Assembly (NCBI GenBank): GCA_003139775.1
Contig: PLGI01000105.1
Span: 1 to 44,623 of the forward strand
Direction: 5' to 3'
DNA length: 44,623 nucleotides
DNA from: Syntrophaceae bacterium
GTDB taxonomy: Bacteria > Desulfobacterota > Syntrophia > Syntrophales > Smithellaceae
Part shown: positions 1 to 7,305 of the stretch, piece by piece
Layout of the letters: every line of letters begins with the position of its first letter
Position numbering within the stretch: position 1 is the first letter of the stretch
Notes under the pieces: generated by a model
What the model was told of the DNA's origin: nothing
The model's input: the letters and a program-made list of their open reading frames with translations, nothing else
Databases searched by the model: none
Position numbers and translations under genes: made by a program

Positions 1-176
1 TGTTGGCAGGCTGCTTGCACTTACTATCTGTATGATGTTGGTCATTATATGAATGAGTGTCCTTACTGGGAAGTGCATGGAATTGCCACAGACCCATTGC
101 TTCCCTGTCCGGTTCCATTCCGATGCAGAAGGGATGTCAGTCCAGCAGATAAATAAAATCCTAAAGGAGGAATACC

Positions 177-356
177 ATGAAATCAAGTACGAAGGACGAA
201 GCGAAAGGTAAGTTTCACGAAGTGAAGGGTAAGGTCAAGGAAGTCGCCGGGAAAGTAAGCAATGACCAAAATTTGGAAGCCGAAGGCACCGGTGAAAAGA
301 TAGCCGGCAAGATTCAGGAAAAGGTCGGCCAGGTCAAGAAGGTTTTGGGACAGTAG
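177..356 (+). CDS. CsbD-like small stress protein
   Basis: This 59-residue protein is rich in Lys, Glu and Gly and carries the repeated KGK-x-KEV-x-GK pattern (KGKFHEVKGKVKEVAGK, residues 10-26) typical of the CsbD/YjbJ family. These are small, probably disordered or helical, general-stress proteins whose biochemical role is not established. The start is fixed by a strong ribosome site, AAAGGAGGA, 7 bases upstream. It opens a run of tiny plus-strand genes that ends at a terminator near 1.9 kb, so a shared stress role is a reasonable inference. A 12-codon ORF at 393-431 (MGEINDKTKSKK) with a GGA site lies just downstream and may be a remnant of a second copy. Confidence 0.85.
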   Translation: MKSSTKDEAKGKFHEVKGKVKEVAGKVSNDQNLEAEGTGEKIAGKIQEKVGQVKKVLGQ

Positions 357-509
357 TAAGAACAGCGTATCCTATACCGACGAAGGAAAACAATGGGCGA
401 GATCAATGACAAGACCAAGTCCAAAAAATAAAGATACTTTATTCCCCCTGCCTGTTGTGCGAGGTCCGCAAGCCGGGAGAGGGAATGAACAATAAGAAAG
501 GAGAATACT

Positions 510-659
510 ATGTTGTGGACAATAGCTGTAATACTGATAATTTTGTGGGCACTCGGGTTGGTGTCTGGCTATACACTAGGTAATTTTATTCATGTCCTGC
601 TGGTCATTGCCATTATCGTTATAGTGATACAAGTCATTCAGGGGCGAGGATCTGAATAA
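510..659 (+). CDS. Lmo0937-like small membrane protein
   Basis: A 49-residue, almost wholly hydrophobic protein beginning MLWTIAVILIILWALGLVSG and ending in a short charged tail, QGRGSE. The MLWTI start, a Gly-rich break after the first helix (SGYTLGNFIH) and a second Val/Ile helix match the Lmo0937/DUF5670 family of two-helix inner-membrane proteins, whose function is unknown. An AAGGAG site stands 7 bases before the ATG. It sits between the CsbD-like gene and other tiny genes, all on the same strand, and such neighbours commonly travel together in stress-responsive clusters. That last point is family knowledge, not something the sequence proves. Confidence 0.8.
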   Translation: MLWTIAVILIILWALGLVSGYTLGNFIHVLLVIAIIVIVIQVIQGRGSE

Positions 660-730
660 ATGATTTTCTAAATAAGGAATTACTCAAAGAAACAAGAGAA
701 CTTATTTATAAAGCAACAAAGGGGTAAGAA

Positions 731-916
731 ATGGGAAAAGGATTGAAGGGATTTAAAGACTACAGGGATTATCTATCCTATGCTCAAGTATGTTTATCTT
801 GGATGGGCGATAAGGATCATCAAAAGCTTTACGAGATGCTACTTAAACGGAAGGGAGAAATAGAACCGCTTAGTTATATGCGACAAATGAGTTTACTTGC
901 TCATAGTCATAATTAA
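731..916 (+). CDS. small hypothetical protein
   Basis: A 61-residue protein, not recognised. It is soluble in composition, with charged and aromatic residues spread through it (FKDYRDYLSYAQ near the start, KLYEMLLKRKGEIEP in the middle) and a predicted mostly helical character. GGGGTAAGAA just before the ATG is a usable ribosome site. The gene lies 71 bases after the Lmo0937-like gene on the same strand, so co-transcription is plausible. No signal peptide or membrane segment is visible. Confidence 0.55.
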   Translation: MGKGLKGFKDYRDYLSYAQVCLSWMGDKDHQKLYEMLLKRKGEIEPLSYMRQMSLLAHSHN

Positions 917-986
917 ACAAAAGGAGAGCAACGAAAACCCGAAGTCATGTTGTCTGGTAAACTAAGAACGTTCCTGGGGTGAATCC

Positions 987-1194
987 GTGGACCATAAACA
1001 GAAAAAGGACCTGCAGAAGAAGACAGAAAGAAAGCGGGACACCAAGGATAAGAAACAAAGCGAGAAGACACGAGAGCTGGAAGAGTCAAAGGGCACACGA
1101 GTCATTCGTCCCTTCTGGTTCGCTGTGGTGCGGGTTCATTCTCTCGATGGTGGCATTGCTCTCTTGGTTTTTTTTCCGTATCCCCAAGCCATGA
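987..1194 (+). pseudogene. frameshifted single-TM small protein
   Basis: From a GTG at 987 the frame reads MDHKQKKDLQKKTERKRD and a long Lys/Glu-rich helix up to IRPFWFAVV (near 1130), then loses sense. Removing one base near 1131 continues it as GFILSMVALLSWFFFRIPKP, a clean membrane helix with a short basic tail ending at the TGA at 1192-1194. The combined product, about 68 residues with a charged N-terminal helix and a C-terminal membrane anchor, looks like a normal small anchored protein. As written, the sequence holds a +1 frameshift, which could be a real mutation, an assembly error or, less likely, recoding. No slippery heptamer is evident at the site. Confidence 0.6.
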
Positions 1195-1353
1195 GATTGT
1201 ATAACAAGAGAGCGAATCCTTTCGGCAATCATAAACTGACTTTCAAACGGTTATCATTGATTCTCCGTGATGCTGCCATGTGTGACTTTGTATAGGAAGG
1301 GAACCTTTAAACCTAAACAAGTAGAAAACCTTTAAATGAAATTGGGGAAAATT

Positions 1354-1491
1354 ATGAATCCATTTGAAAGGTCTGTCTGGGTGTTCTTTGCGTTTATTGT
1401 GTCCATTATTTTGATAGTATTTATATTTCTTGCCGAGCGAGCCTATTATAGTCAAAGGGTAAAGGCGGACGATGAAATAGGAACCTTGTAA
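1354..1491 (+). CDS. single-pass small membrane protein
   Basis: A 45-residue protein starting MNPFERSVWVFFAF, followed by one long hydrophobic helix (IVSIILIVFIFLAE) and a polar tail with Arg, Tyr and Asp. I chose the ATG at 1354 over the in-frame ATG at 1336 because GGGGA lies 5-9 bases before 1354. The family is not recognised. Its size, topology and strand match the neighbouring tiny genes between 0.5 and 1.9 kb, and it probably belongs to the same transcription unit or stress cluster. Confidence 0.5.
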   Translation: MNPFERSVWVFFAFIVSIILIVFIFLAERAYYSQRVKADDEIGTL

Positions 1492-1607
1492 CAGCACAAG
1501 AGTGTGACAAGGAGTAAGCGTAATAATGAACAACCCCGCCGCAAGCAGCGGGGAATTGAACCCATAGAGATTAAAATAAAAATAAATTTAAAAAGGAGGA
1601 TTTTAAG

Positions 1608-1853
1608 ATGAAGCGTTTAGGATTGTTTATAGTCGCATTGGTTTTCGTATTTTCCACTACGGTAATGGCTGAGTCTAATGCAGAGCAAAAGGAAGATGCC
1701 GCCGCCGTAAAGGCTGAAGTGAAAGCAGAACAAAAAAGACTCAAACCAGAACAGAAAGAAGAACAGAAGAGACTCAAAGCAGAACAGAAAGCAGAAAAGA
1801 AGAGACTTGAAGCAGAAAAAGAAGCAGCGGACAAAGTCGAACACGCAAACTAA
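1608..1853 (+). CDS. exported Lys/Glu-rich coiled-coil protein
   Basis: An 81-residue protein with a clear signal peptide (MKRLGLFIVALVFVFSTTVMA, cut expected after VMA) and a mature part made almost only of Ala, Glu, Lys, Gln, Arg and Leu. Repeats of the type EQKRLKAEQKAEKKRLEAE form a single charged helix or coiled coil. It should be periplasmic. GGAGG stands 10 bases before the ATG. The protein is low in complexity, so no function can be assigned. The repeated AGAACAGAAA-type codons look like slippage-driven expansion. It is the last gene before the terminator at 1881-1920. Confidence 0.75.
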   Translation: MKRLGLFIVALVFVFSTTVMAESNAEQKEDAAAVKAEVKAEQKRLKPEQKEEQKRLKAEQKAEKKRLEAEKEAADKVEHAN

Positions 1854-1880
1854 TCTCTTAGATTCGAAGTTGATGTGCTT

Positions 1881-1920
1881 AAAGAGGCACGAGGGAATTC
1901 ACCTTTGTGCCTCTTTTTTT
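1881..1920 (+). terminator. Rho-independent terminator
   Basis: AAAGAGGCAC (1881-1890) pairs perfectly with GTGCCTCTTT (1907-1916) around a 16-base loop and is followed by a T run. It sits 28 bases after the stop of the coiled-coil gene and closes the small-gene cluster. Confidence 0.85.
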
Positions 1921-2125
1921 ACATGAATTCCTGTAAAAACAAATACCGGCAAATAGGGGGAAAGAGAGTTCTTGTGCCAAGAATTAGAGGAGCGACTATT
2001 GCACGTTTGTAACCTAGTATAAAATTAAAAATATAAAAATAAGGATTACAGGAAGAAAGAAATCCACCCCGCCGTGCAATTACAATACCTACAAACAGAA
2101 TCAAGATATTTAAAGTTTCTGTAGA

Positions 2126-2494
2126 TTAATTTACCCCTTTCCACCCATTATAACCATACCATTCCTTTCCACGTTTAATAAAACTAAAACGACCTTGGTT
2201 TTTTTCTTCAGTAAATGGTAAACAATTTCTGAAATAAAAAGTATACTTGTAATTTACTTCTATACAATAATACTCTTCATTATTTACTTTCTTATGAAAT
2301 TCGTTTGTTATTTGAAATTTTTCATAATTTAATCTTAAAATATTCTTTGGATTACCACAAGAAGGAACATCTAGTGTTACAATAATAATCTTCATTGTTC
2401 CTTCGGGTGGTTTTGAAGAACATTTATAAATTAAGGTTAATGAAATTAATAAAAACAGGATAAAAAATAAGTTTTTCAATCTGATATTAAACAT
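2126..2494 (-). CDS. hypothetical secreted or anchored protein
   Basis: A 122-residue protein, not recognised. It has an N-terminal hydrophobic segment (LFFILFLLISLTLIYKC, residues 9-25) that could be a signal peptide or an anchor. The Cys after it lacks a proper lipobox, since IYKC does not fit L-A-G-C, so lipoprotein status is doubtful. The rest is rich in Asn, Lys, Tyr and Phe with two further Cys. Base composition is clearly more AT-rich than the metabolic genes to the right, which suggests recent acquisition. Its upstream region shares a 45-base box with the next gene (see repeats at 2524 and 3000). Confidence 0.5.
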   Translation of the reverse strand: MFNIRLKNLFFILFLLISLTLIYKCSSKPPEGTMKIIIVTLDVPSCGNPKNILRLNYEKFQITNEFHKKVNNEEYYCIEVNYKYTFYFRNCLPFTEEKNQGRFSFIKRGKEWYGYNGWKGVN

Positions 2495-2523
2495 AATATT
2501 AAATCTTCTTATTGAAGGTAATG

Positions 2524-2568
2524 TTTTTACATACCAAATTATTGATTATTTACAAGATACAAATTCCT
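2524..2568 (-). repeat. upstream box, copy 1
   Basis: About 45 bases, with the core TTGATTATTTACAAGATA on the plus strand, recur at 3000-3043. Each copy lies 30-55 bases upstream of a minus-strand gene. On the minus strand it reads TTGTAAATAATCAA and so on, and could hold a shared promoter or operator. Confidence 0.6.
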
Positions 2569-2573
2569 CTTGT

Positions 2574-2948
2574 TTAATCGGATGAACTAGATGGAGATTT
2601 CGGGACAACGGTTTCACCAGTGGATTTCGGGACAACAGTTTCATTAGTAGCTTTCGGGACAATGGTTTCATCAGTGGATTTCGGGACAATAGTTTTAACA
2701 GGAGGTATCTGTTTGTCAATTTCCGATTTTTTAAAAGAGAATATGAAAACTAATAAACCAACAATTAATGAAATTATACCTAATACAATAAGAACTTGTT
2801 TCCCCTTTGATTGATGTGTTTCCGATTTTGGAATAGGTCTATCATTATTAATGGATGTTTCTCTTCTGGTGTTACTAATAGAACTACCACAATGTTCACA
2901 TAAATATGAATTACCACTAATTTTTGTTCCACATTGTGAACAATACAT
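2574..2948 (-). CDS. zinc-ribbon membrane protein with C-terminal VPK repeats
   Basis: A 124-residue protein. A zinc ribbon of two CxxC pairs (CSQC and CEHC, residues 3-20) is followed by a basic linker, one membrane helix (VLIVLGIISLIVGLLVFIF, about residues 52-70) and a tail of four 9-residue repeats of the type TVVPKSTGE. The repeats correspond to a 27-base tandem repeat at about 2598-2697. I chose the ATG at 2948, which has GGAA 8 bases ahead, over a TTG at 2954 that would sit on the ribosome site. Zinc-ribbon plus one-TM proteins of this layout are common and functionally undefined. AT-rich composition and the shared upstream box pair it with the preceding gene. Confidence 0.6.
   Translation of the reverse strand: MYCSQCGTKISGNSYLCEHCGSSISNTRRETSINNDRPIPKSETHQSKGKQVLIVLGIISLIVGLLVFIFSFKKSEIDKQIPPVKTIVPKSTDETIVPKATNETVVPKSTGETVVPKSPSSSSD
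2598..2697. repeat. 27-bp tandem repeat, about 4 units
   Basis: Units of 27 bases beginning TTTCGGGACAA lie inside the zinc-ribbon gene and encode the 9-residue VPK repeats. Wobble changes between units suggest the repeat is kept for its protein product. Confidence 0.65.
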
Positions 2949-2999
2949 TTTCAAAGTTCCATTTTATTAAATTGAATGGCTAAATGAATCTAATGACTG

Positions 3000-3043
3000 T
3001 TTTTAAATACCAAATATTTGATTATTTACAAGATATAAATTCC
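3000..3043 (-). repeat. upstream box, copy 2
   Basis: This is the partner of the box at 2524-2568. It shares TACCAAAT and TTGATTATTTACAAGATA with a few substitutions and one base of indel. It lies upstream of the zinc-ribbon gene. The rest of the 2949-3342 gap holds only the partial repeat at 3204-3262. Confidence 0.6.
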
Positions 3044-3203
3044 CTACAAAATTATAACCATATAACCTACTCCTATAATTAACCTGCCCCAAATGATTGA
3101 TACCATAGGCTAATCTGGATTTTCAGCCACTTTTTGATGATTTCCGCTTGAAAGGTTGTATAAATATAAAGACTGATAATTTGAAGAGGAAGTTATCGAT
3201 TAT

Positions 3204-3262
3204 TAATGAGACTCCAATTTTAAAAACGAAGTGCATTGAAATTGTTTAGTCGAATTATCCCA
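3204..3262 (+). repeat. partial copy of the GAAACTCC/GAATTATCCC repeat
   Basis: AATGAGACTCCAATTTTAA followed by AGTCGAATTATCCC matches the left half of the repeats at 34.7, 36.4 and 44.3 kb. The right half has decayed or is missing here. Confidence 0.45.
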
Positions 3263-3342
3263 GGAGCGACGTACCCTGAAGGGCATCTACGACGACGTGG
3301 GACTTGATACTCACTGTCAAGCCAAGTTCTATTCAGGGCATT

Positions 3343-4557
3343 TTAATCGTACCGTTTGAGTTCAAAAAGTTTTTTGTCTTGTGTGGAAACGATGTGATAA
3401 AAACGATCTTGAGGAATGTAGATATAGGGAACATCATCTTCCCGCCTGTACAGAAAGTGAGACAGGATCATCCGGTTAACAGCCTGATGGCCGACGATCA
3501 TAATATTATTCGCGCGCCGGTTTAAAAAAAATGCCTTCTTGATTCCTTGTATGATTCGGGGCTTCATTGTCTTGTAGCTCTCACCATCAGGATAAACATA
3601 ATGGTATTTGCTTGCCCCTCTTTTTTTGAAAACGTGCGGCATCTTTTTTTCGATATCTTCATAGGTCATTCTTTCGCAAGTCCCTGCGTTGATTTCATCA
3701 AACTCCTTAAGCGAAAGGATCCTGCAATCATCCTGCTTTTCGCAAATAGCTTTGGCCGTATCGATTGTCCTCTGTTTTTTGCTGGTAAAAATGTAGGAAA
3801 TTTTCTTTTTCTTGAAAAACAGGCCCAAGGCTGTTGCTTGCTCCTTACCTTTTTTTGTGAGCGGCGAATCTCCGCCGATTCGATTCTCAATGTTATATTC
3901 CGTTTCCGTGTGCCGGATCAGAAAAAGATTCTTTACTTCATCGGTAACAAGATAGTCGCGCAACCGGTCATAAAAAGGAATTACGTCATTGTGCTTTTCC
4001 TCGATAATCATGTTTTGTAAAGAATCTATGCGGATGTAATTTCTTTCGACCTTTAATGGTGTATAAATTATCCGGTAGTAATCGATTCGTTTTAAGAATT
4101 CTGTTGCCGCTTTATCCTTAAGACGGGCAAATTCAGGCAACTTAATTTTCTCCCGTATGCTCAGGTTCAGGATATCTTCATCATCATTGATGCACTCAAT
4201 AAAGAAAATCGAATGATCATCAAGATATTTTTCGATTGTCGCGCGTCGCTCCCGTCCGGCGTTGGTTGCGTCCATAATCGCGATCTGTCCGCTATTGCAC
4301 AGATAGGCCTTGGCCCTTTCCATATTCATGCGGGCGAATTCTTTTCTCCACTCTACGGCAGCAGAATTTTCCGGAGAATAGAATTCGGAACGCGATGTCT
4401 CATCCAGCGACCGATAAATCCTGCGCAAATTTCCATTATTGAATATTCGAGTGGGGATGCCATCCTTCCGGAAGGCATCCCGCAGGCGCACGGCCAGTGT
4501 GGATTTTCCTCGGGCGGGCAGTCCCATCAGGACAATGTATAATTTTTCATCGCTCAT
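3343..4557 (-). CDS. 6-phosphofructo-2-kinase / fructose-2,6-bisphosphatase
   Basis: A 404-residue bifunctional enzyme. The N-terminal kinase half has the PFK-2 Walker A GLPARGKS (12-19) and DATNAGRERR (96-105), close to the DATNTTRERR of animal PFKFB. The C-terminal half is a histidine phosphatase: RHTETEYN (RH at 215-216), then RIGGDSPLT, MTYEDIE, a PDGESY stretch and GHQAVNR, each with a direct counterpart in eukaryotic FBPase-2. The enzyme should make and break fructose 2,6-bisphosphate in the cytosol. In eukaryotes this is the main allosteric switch of glycolysis; in bacteria such enzymes are uncommon and their target is unclear. It stands alone, 133 bases from mop. The catalytic residues visible in both halves appear intact. 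Confidence 0.85.
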   Translation of the reverse strand: MSDEKLYIVLMGLPARGKSTLAVRLRDAFRKDGIPTRIFNNGNLRRIYRSLDETSRSEFYSPENSAAVEWRKEFARMNMERAKAYLCNSGQIAIMDATNAGRERRATIEKYLDDHSIFFIECINDDEDILNLSIREKIKLPEFARLKDKAATEFLKRIDYYRIIYTPLKVERNYIRIDSLQNMIIEEKHNDVIPFYDRLRDYLVTDEVKNLFLIRHTETEYNIENRIGGDSPLTKKGKEQATALGLFFKKKKISYIFTSKKQRTIDTAKAICEKQDDCRILSLKEFDEINAGTCERMTYEDIEKKMPHVFKKRGASKYHYVYPDGESYKTMKPRIIQGIKKAFFLNRRANNIMIVGHQAVNRMILSHFLYRREDDVPYIYIPQDRFYHIVSTQDKKLFELKRYD

Positions 4558-4689
4558 GTTGTATTTACTTTATCAGCCGCTTTTCTGTGGTAAAAGTTAT
4601 GAACAGCGGTTTAAAAAAACGGTCTTGTATGTCACAATCAAGAATGGACCGCAAAATTCTGTGGCACCTATTGCCGGAAAACGAAAGGC

Positions 4690-4899
4690 TTAATCAACAG
4701 CCATCATTACATTGGAAGCTTTTACAATAGCGTACGCTTTTTTACCGGATTTCAAACCTAGTTTTTTCGCGGATTCTTTGGAAATGATTGAAACGACCTT
4801 AGCTCCGCCCGAAAGTTCTAAAAGTATTTCTGTATTCACAGCGCCATCTGTAACTTTGATTACTTTCCCCTTCAGTATATTACGCGCGCTTATCTTCAT
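4690..4899 (-). CDS. Mop/TOBE molybdate-binding protein
   Basis: A 69-residue single TOBE domain: MKISARNILKGKVIKV, then TEILLELSGGAKVVSIISK and GLKSGKKAYAIVKASNVMMA. Molbindin/Mop proteins of this size assemble as hexamers that store or buffer molybdate or tungstate oxyanions in the cytoplasm. GGAGG lies 7 bases before the ATG and a near-consensus promoter is at 4954-4982. No modABC or cofactor genes are nearby, so it appears to be an independent unit. The match to the family is strong over the whole length. Confidence 0.9.
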   Translation of the reverse strand: MKISARNILKGKVIKVTDGAVNTEILLELSGGAKVVSIISKESAKKLGLKSGKKAYAIVKASNVMMAVD

Positions 4900-4953
4900 G
4901 GTGTCCTCCTTTTGGTTATGTCATTGAATAAGACATTGCTTCTGATAGTTGAA

Positions 4954-4982
4954 AGTATAAGGAGAACGGCTTTGTATGTCAA
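4954..4982 (-). promoter_or_regulatory. sigma-70-type promoter of mop
   Basis: Minus strand TTGACA (4982-4977), exactly 17 bases, then TATACT (4959-4954), about 55 bases before the mop start codon. It matches the consensus at 11 of 12 positions. Confidence 0.75.
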
Positions 4983-5029
4983 TGGAATCTTAATCGTGAA
5001 ATATTGGTCGTAAAATCGAGGTGTTTTGA

Positions 5030-5365
5030 TTAAGTGATGGACCTTAAATAGTGAAGTGTTAATAATACCGCGACCAATGGAGGAACGACCAAAACAGCAA
5101 TACTGGCCTTTAAAAAATTCTGCACTGAAACAAGGTTAGAGAAATAAAGGAATATGATTAATAGCGCGGAGATAAAACTGGAGATGAAGAAGGCTCGACC
5201 GAAATAGGCATTTGCTTCATACCAGACGAAATCATTTTCTAATGTTGATCGTGTGCGAAAACCGTAAACCACGTTTCTGGGCACTTTTCGGAGGATTAAT
5301 GGAATGGCGATAATCGCGAAAATAAGATCGCAAGCCAGAATTGTCACCAGACCTTTGAATAGCAT
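5030..5365 (-). CDS. SdpI-family membrane protein
   Basis: A 111-residue protein with three hydrophobic segments (near residues 5-25, 55-75 and 85-105). Between the first two it carries RKVPRNVVYGFRTRSTLEN and WYEANAYFGR, the conserved loop of SdpI/YhfL-type proteins. In Bacillus, SdpI gives immunity to a toxic peptide and controls a repressor, but most family members have no assigned role and no toxin partner is visible here. The start codon is preceded by GAGGAGAATC, a good ribosome site. It is separated from mop by the mop promoter region. Confidence 0.75.
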   Translation of the reverse strand: MLFKGLVTILACDLIFAIIAIPLILRKVPRNVVYGFRTRSTLENDFVWYEANAYFGRAFFISSFISALLIIFLYFSNLVSVQNFLKASIAVLVVPPLVAVLLTLHYLRSIT

Positions 5366-5391
5366 GTGATTCTCCTCATAAAAAGGTTATT

Positions 5392-5561
5392 TTATACTAA
5401 TTCGCATTCATTCGTCTACCTTTGTTGGCGCAGCCTGCACCGGCGGAGGCCGGGGGCGTCGGCTCGTTATCCTTTGACCGGGTGCGCAATAAAAATAAAC
5501 CTTTTTACCCTGCCGGGAAGTGACGCCGAGTAGGTGGCAGCTTCAAATTGAAATGGTATAA
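5392..5561. repeat. MITE-like repeat family 1, copy A (divergent)
   Basis: It starts TTATACTAATTCGCATTC and ends in AAATGGTATAA, so the outer bases form an inverted repeat. The left end TTCGCATTCATTCGTCTACC is nearly identical to copy C at 16952. The middle differs (GC-rich, GGCGGAGGCCGGGGGCG), but GTTATCCTTTGA matches copy D. The end supplies a TATAAT (5557-5562) facing thrC. The remaining gap to 5744 holds only a short hairpin (5636-5663) and no leader ORF of interest. Confidence 0.6.
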
Positions 5562-5744
5562 TCATACGTTGTTTTATGTAAAGATTATTCGGCGTTGTCA
5601 AGAAATAATAAAGTTGGGACTAGATTGCCTGGTCACCCGGCATACACCCGGTAATGAGCCGGGCAATGACATAGTGCGTCTTTTAAATTGATTTTTTCCC
5701 ATAAATAAGTTTAAAGAAAGAATGCCATTTAAAAGGTTATTATT

Positions 5745-7130
5745 ATGTCAATAAGTTACTACAGCACAAATCGTCATTTGAATAATGTTGAGGGAATCAC
5801 TCCTTTTACCGGCAAGGTCTCGTTTAAAGAAGCCCTGCTCAAAGGCCAGGCTTCGGATGAAGGTCTATTTATGCCGGATACGATACCGCTTCTTTCCTTA
5901 AAAGATATCCAGAAACTGAAAGGCAAGCCTTACCGGGAAGCAGCACTACTTGTGGCTGAAGCGTTTCTTGCCGATGAGTTTCCCCGGGAAGTTCTCAAAA
6001 AAGTAGTTAAAGAAGCTTACAACTATCCCGTTCCTCTGGAAGAAGTAAAACCCAAGGCCTACGTGATGCGCCTGGATCAAGGGCCGACAGCTTCATTTAA
6101 AGATTTTGCCGCGCGCATGATGGCAAGATTGATGAGCCATTGTCGCCCGCGAGGTGAAAGGCTTAATATTCTTGTCGCCACATCAGGTGATACAGGCAGC
6201 GCTGTGGGCGAAGCCTTCAAGGGAGTAGCGGGAATTGACGTTACTATTCTTTATCCGGAAACAGAAGTAAGCCCAAGGCAAAAAAAACAGCTCGACACAA
6301 TCGGCGGCAACGTGCGGGCGCTTTGCGTGCAGGGCAAATTTGATGATTGTCAGAATTTAGTCAAGCAGGCTTTTTCCGATTCTCAACTTACAAAATTTAA
6401 TTTGACCTCGGCTAATTCCATTAACTTTGGCCGGATTCTTCCGCAGATAATTTACTATGTCTACGCTTACGCCCAGCTTGCCGAAAATGGAGAGCAGGCA
6501 ATATTTTCTGTTCCTTCGGGGAATTTCGGCGATGCTCTGGGTTGCGAATACGCTCGCCGCATGGGCTTGCCGATGGACAAACTTGTTATGCCCACTAATG
6601 AAAATGATGAATTTCCGGTCTTTCTGGCCACAGGAAAATACAACAAAGTTTCTCCCTCACGGGCGTGTATTTCCAACGCCATGAACGTCGGGCATCCAAG
6701 CAATTTAGCGCGTTTCTTTGAATTGTATGGAGGGACGGTTGATCGTGTGGGTAAAGTTCATCGCTATCCTAATCTGGAAGAAATGCGGCGGCATATTTTT
6801 TCGGTAAGCATTACGGATGAGCAAACCAGACAAACTATCAAGAGCGTCTATGATCGCTATCACATAGTTTTGGAGCAGCATGGAGCTGTGGGCTGGGCGG
6901 GATTGGAAGCATATTTAAACACAGCACCAGACAAAATATTGGCCATTTGTCTGGAAACCGCCCATCCGGCAAAATTCCCGGAGGAGATTCAAAATCTGTT
7001 GGGATTAACCATGCCCCTGCCGGAGAGCATGAAAGACCTTGACCTCAGAGAAGGCTCTGCCATTTCTATTGCAAATAATTACGATGAATTTAAAAATTAT
7101 TTGCAGAAAAATTTAAAGATTAAAGAATAA
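5745..7130 (+). CDS. thrC: threonine synthase
   Basis: A 461-residue PLP enzyme converting O-phospho-homoserine to threonine, the last step of threonine synthesis. The cofactor lysine is in PTASFKDFAAR (K119). The phosphate-binding loop ATSGDTGSAVGEAF and the VPSGNFGDALG motif follow in the usual order. The N-terminus STNRHLNNVEGITPFTGKVS and the overall length fit the longer, E. coli/yeast-like threonine synthases. Its start follows AAAAGG at a workable distance. It converges with cimA. Threonine feeds isoleucine by the ilvA route while cimA gives a threonine-independent route, so the pair marks two alternative inputs to the same pathway. Confidence 0.93.
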   Translation: MSISYYSTNRHLNNVEGITPFTGKVSFKEALLKGQASDEGLFMPDTIPLLSLKDIQKLKGKPYREAALLVAEAFLADEFPREVLKKVVKEAYNYPVPLEEVKPKAYVMRLDQGPTASFKDFAARMMARLMSHCRPRGERLNILVATSGDTGSAVGEAFKGVAGIDVTILYPETEVSPRQKKQLDTIGGNVRALCVQGKFDDCQNLVKQAFSDSQLTKFNLTSANSINFGRILPQIIYYVYAYAQLAENGEQAIFSVPSGNFGDALGCEYARRMGLPMDKLVMPTNENDEFPVFLATGKYNKVSPSRACISNAMNVGHPSNLARFFELYGGTVDRVGKVHRYPNLEEMRRHIFSVSITDEQTRQTIKSVYDRYHIVLEQHGAVGWAGLEAYLNTAPDKILAICLETAHPAKFPEEIQNLLGLTMPLPESMKDLDLREGSAISIANNYDEFKNYLQKNLKIKE

Positions 7131-7150
7131 CTGTGACCTGAATTTACCCT

Positions 7151-7186
7151 AATAACCTAATACCCTAAAGGGCACATCGAGGTCAC
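7151..7186 (+). repeat. 36-bp repeat, copy 1
   Basis: AATAACCTAATACCCTAAAG continues through GGGCACATCGAGGTCAC. It is identical over 36 bases to the reverse complement at 17823-17858. It lies in the gap between the convergent thrC and cimA genes. Confidence 0.8.
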
Positions 7187-7305
7187 GCGAGGGCACAAGG
7201 CCGCCTGCGAGACTGTGTCATAATAGCAAAGAATGTCATTCCATATCCTACGGCATTTCAGACTGATGCTGCCGGCAAAAATAGCCAAACGAAGGCGGAA
7301 TGGTA

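Noticed and set aside
1-156. Open frame from the window edge (51 codons, Cys-rich, ending DVSPADK) that could be the tail of a gene.
   Set aside because: No family resemblance and short enough to be open by chance; the start lies outside the window.
393-431. 12-codon ORF MGEINDKTKSKK with a GGA site, perhaps a CsbD remnant.
   Set aside because: Too short to call as a gene; recorded under the CsbD entry.
3547-4020. 157-codon ORF antisense to the PFK-2/FBPase-2 gene; similar long antisense ORFs at 42268-42723 and 14891-15742.
   Set aside because: Opposite strand of clear genes with strong motifs; translations have no domain character.
5636-5663. Hairpin CCCGGC/GCCGGG upstream of thrC, tested as an attenuator.
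   Set aside because: No U run follows and no Thr- or Ile-rich leader ORF lies before it; a 10-codon ORF overlapping the thrC start has Leu but no Thr codons.
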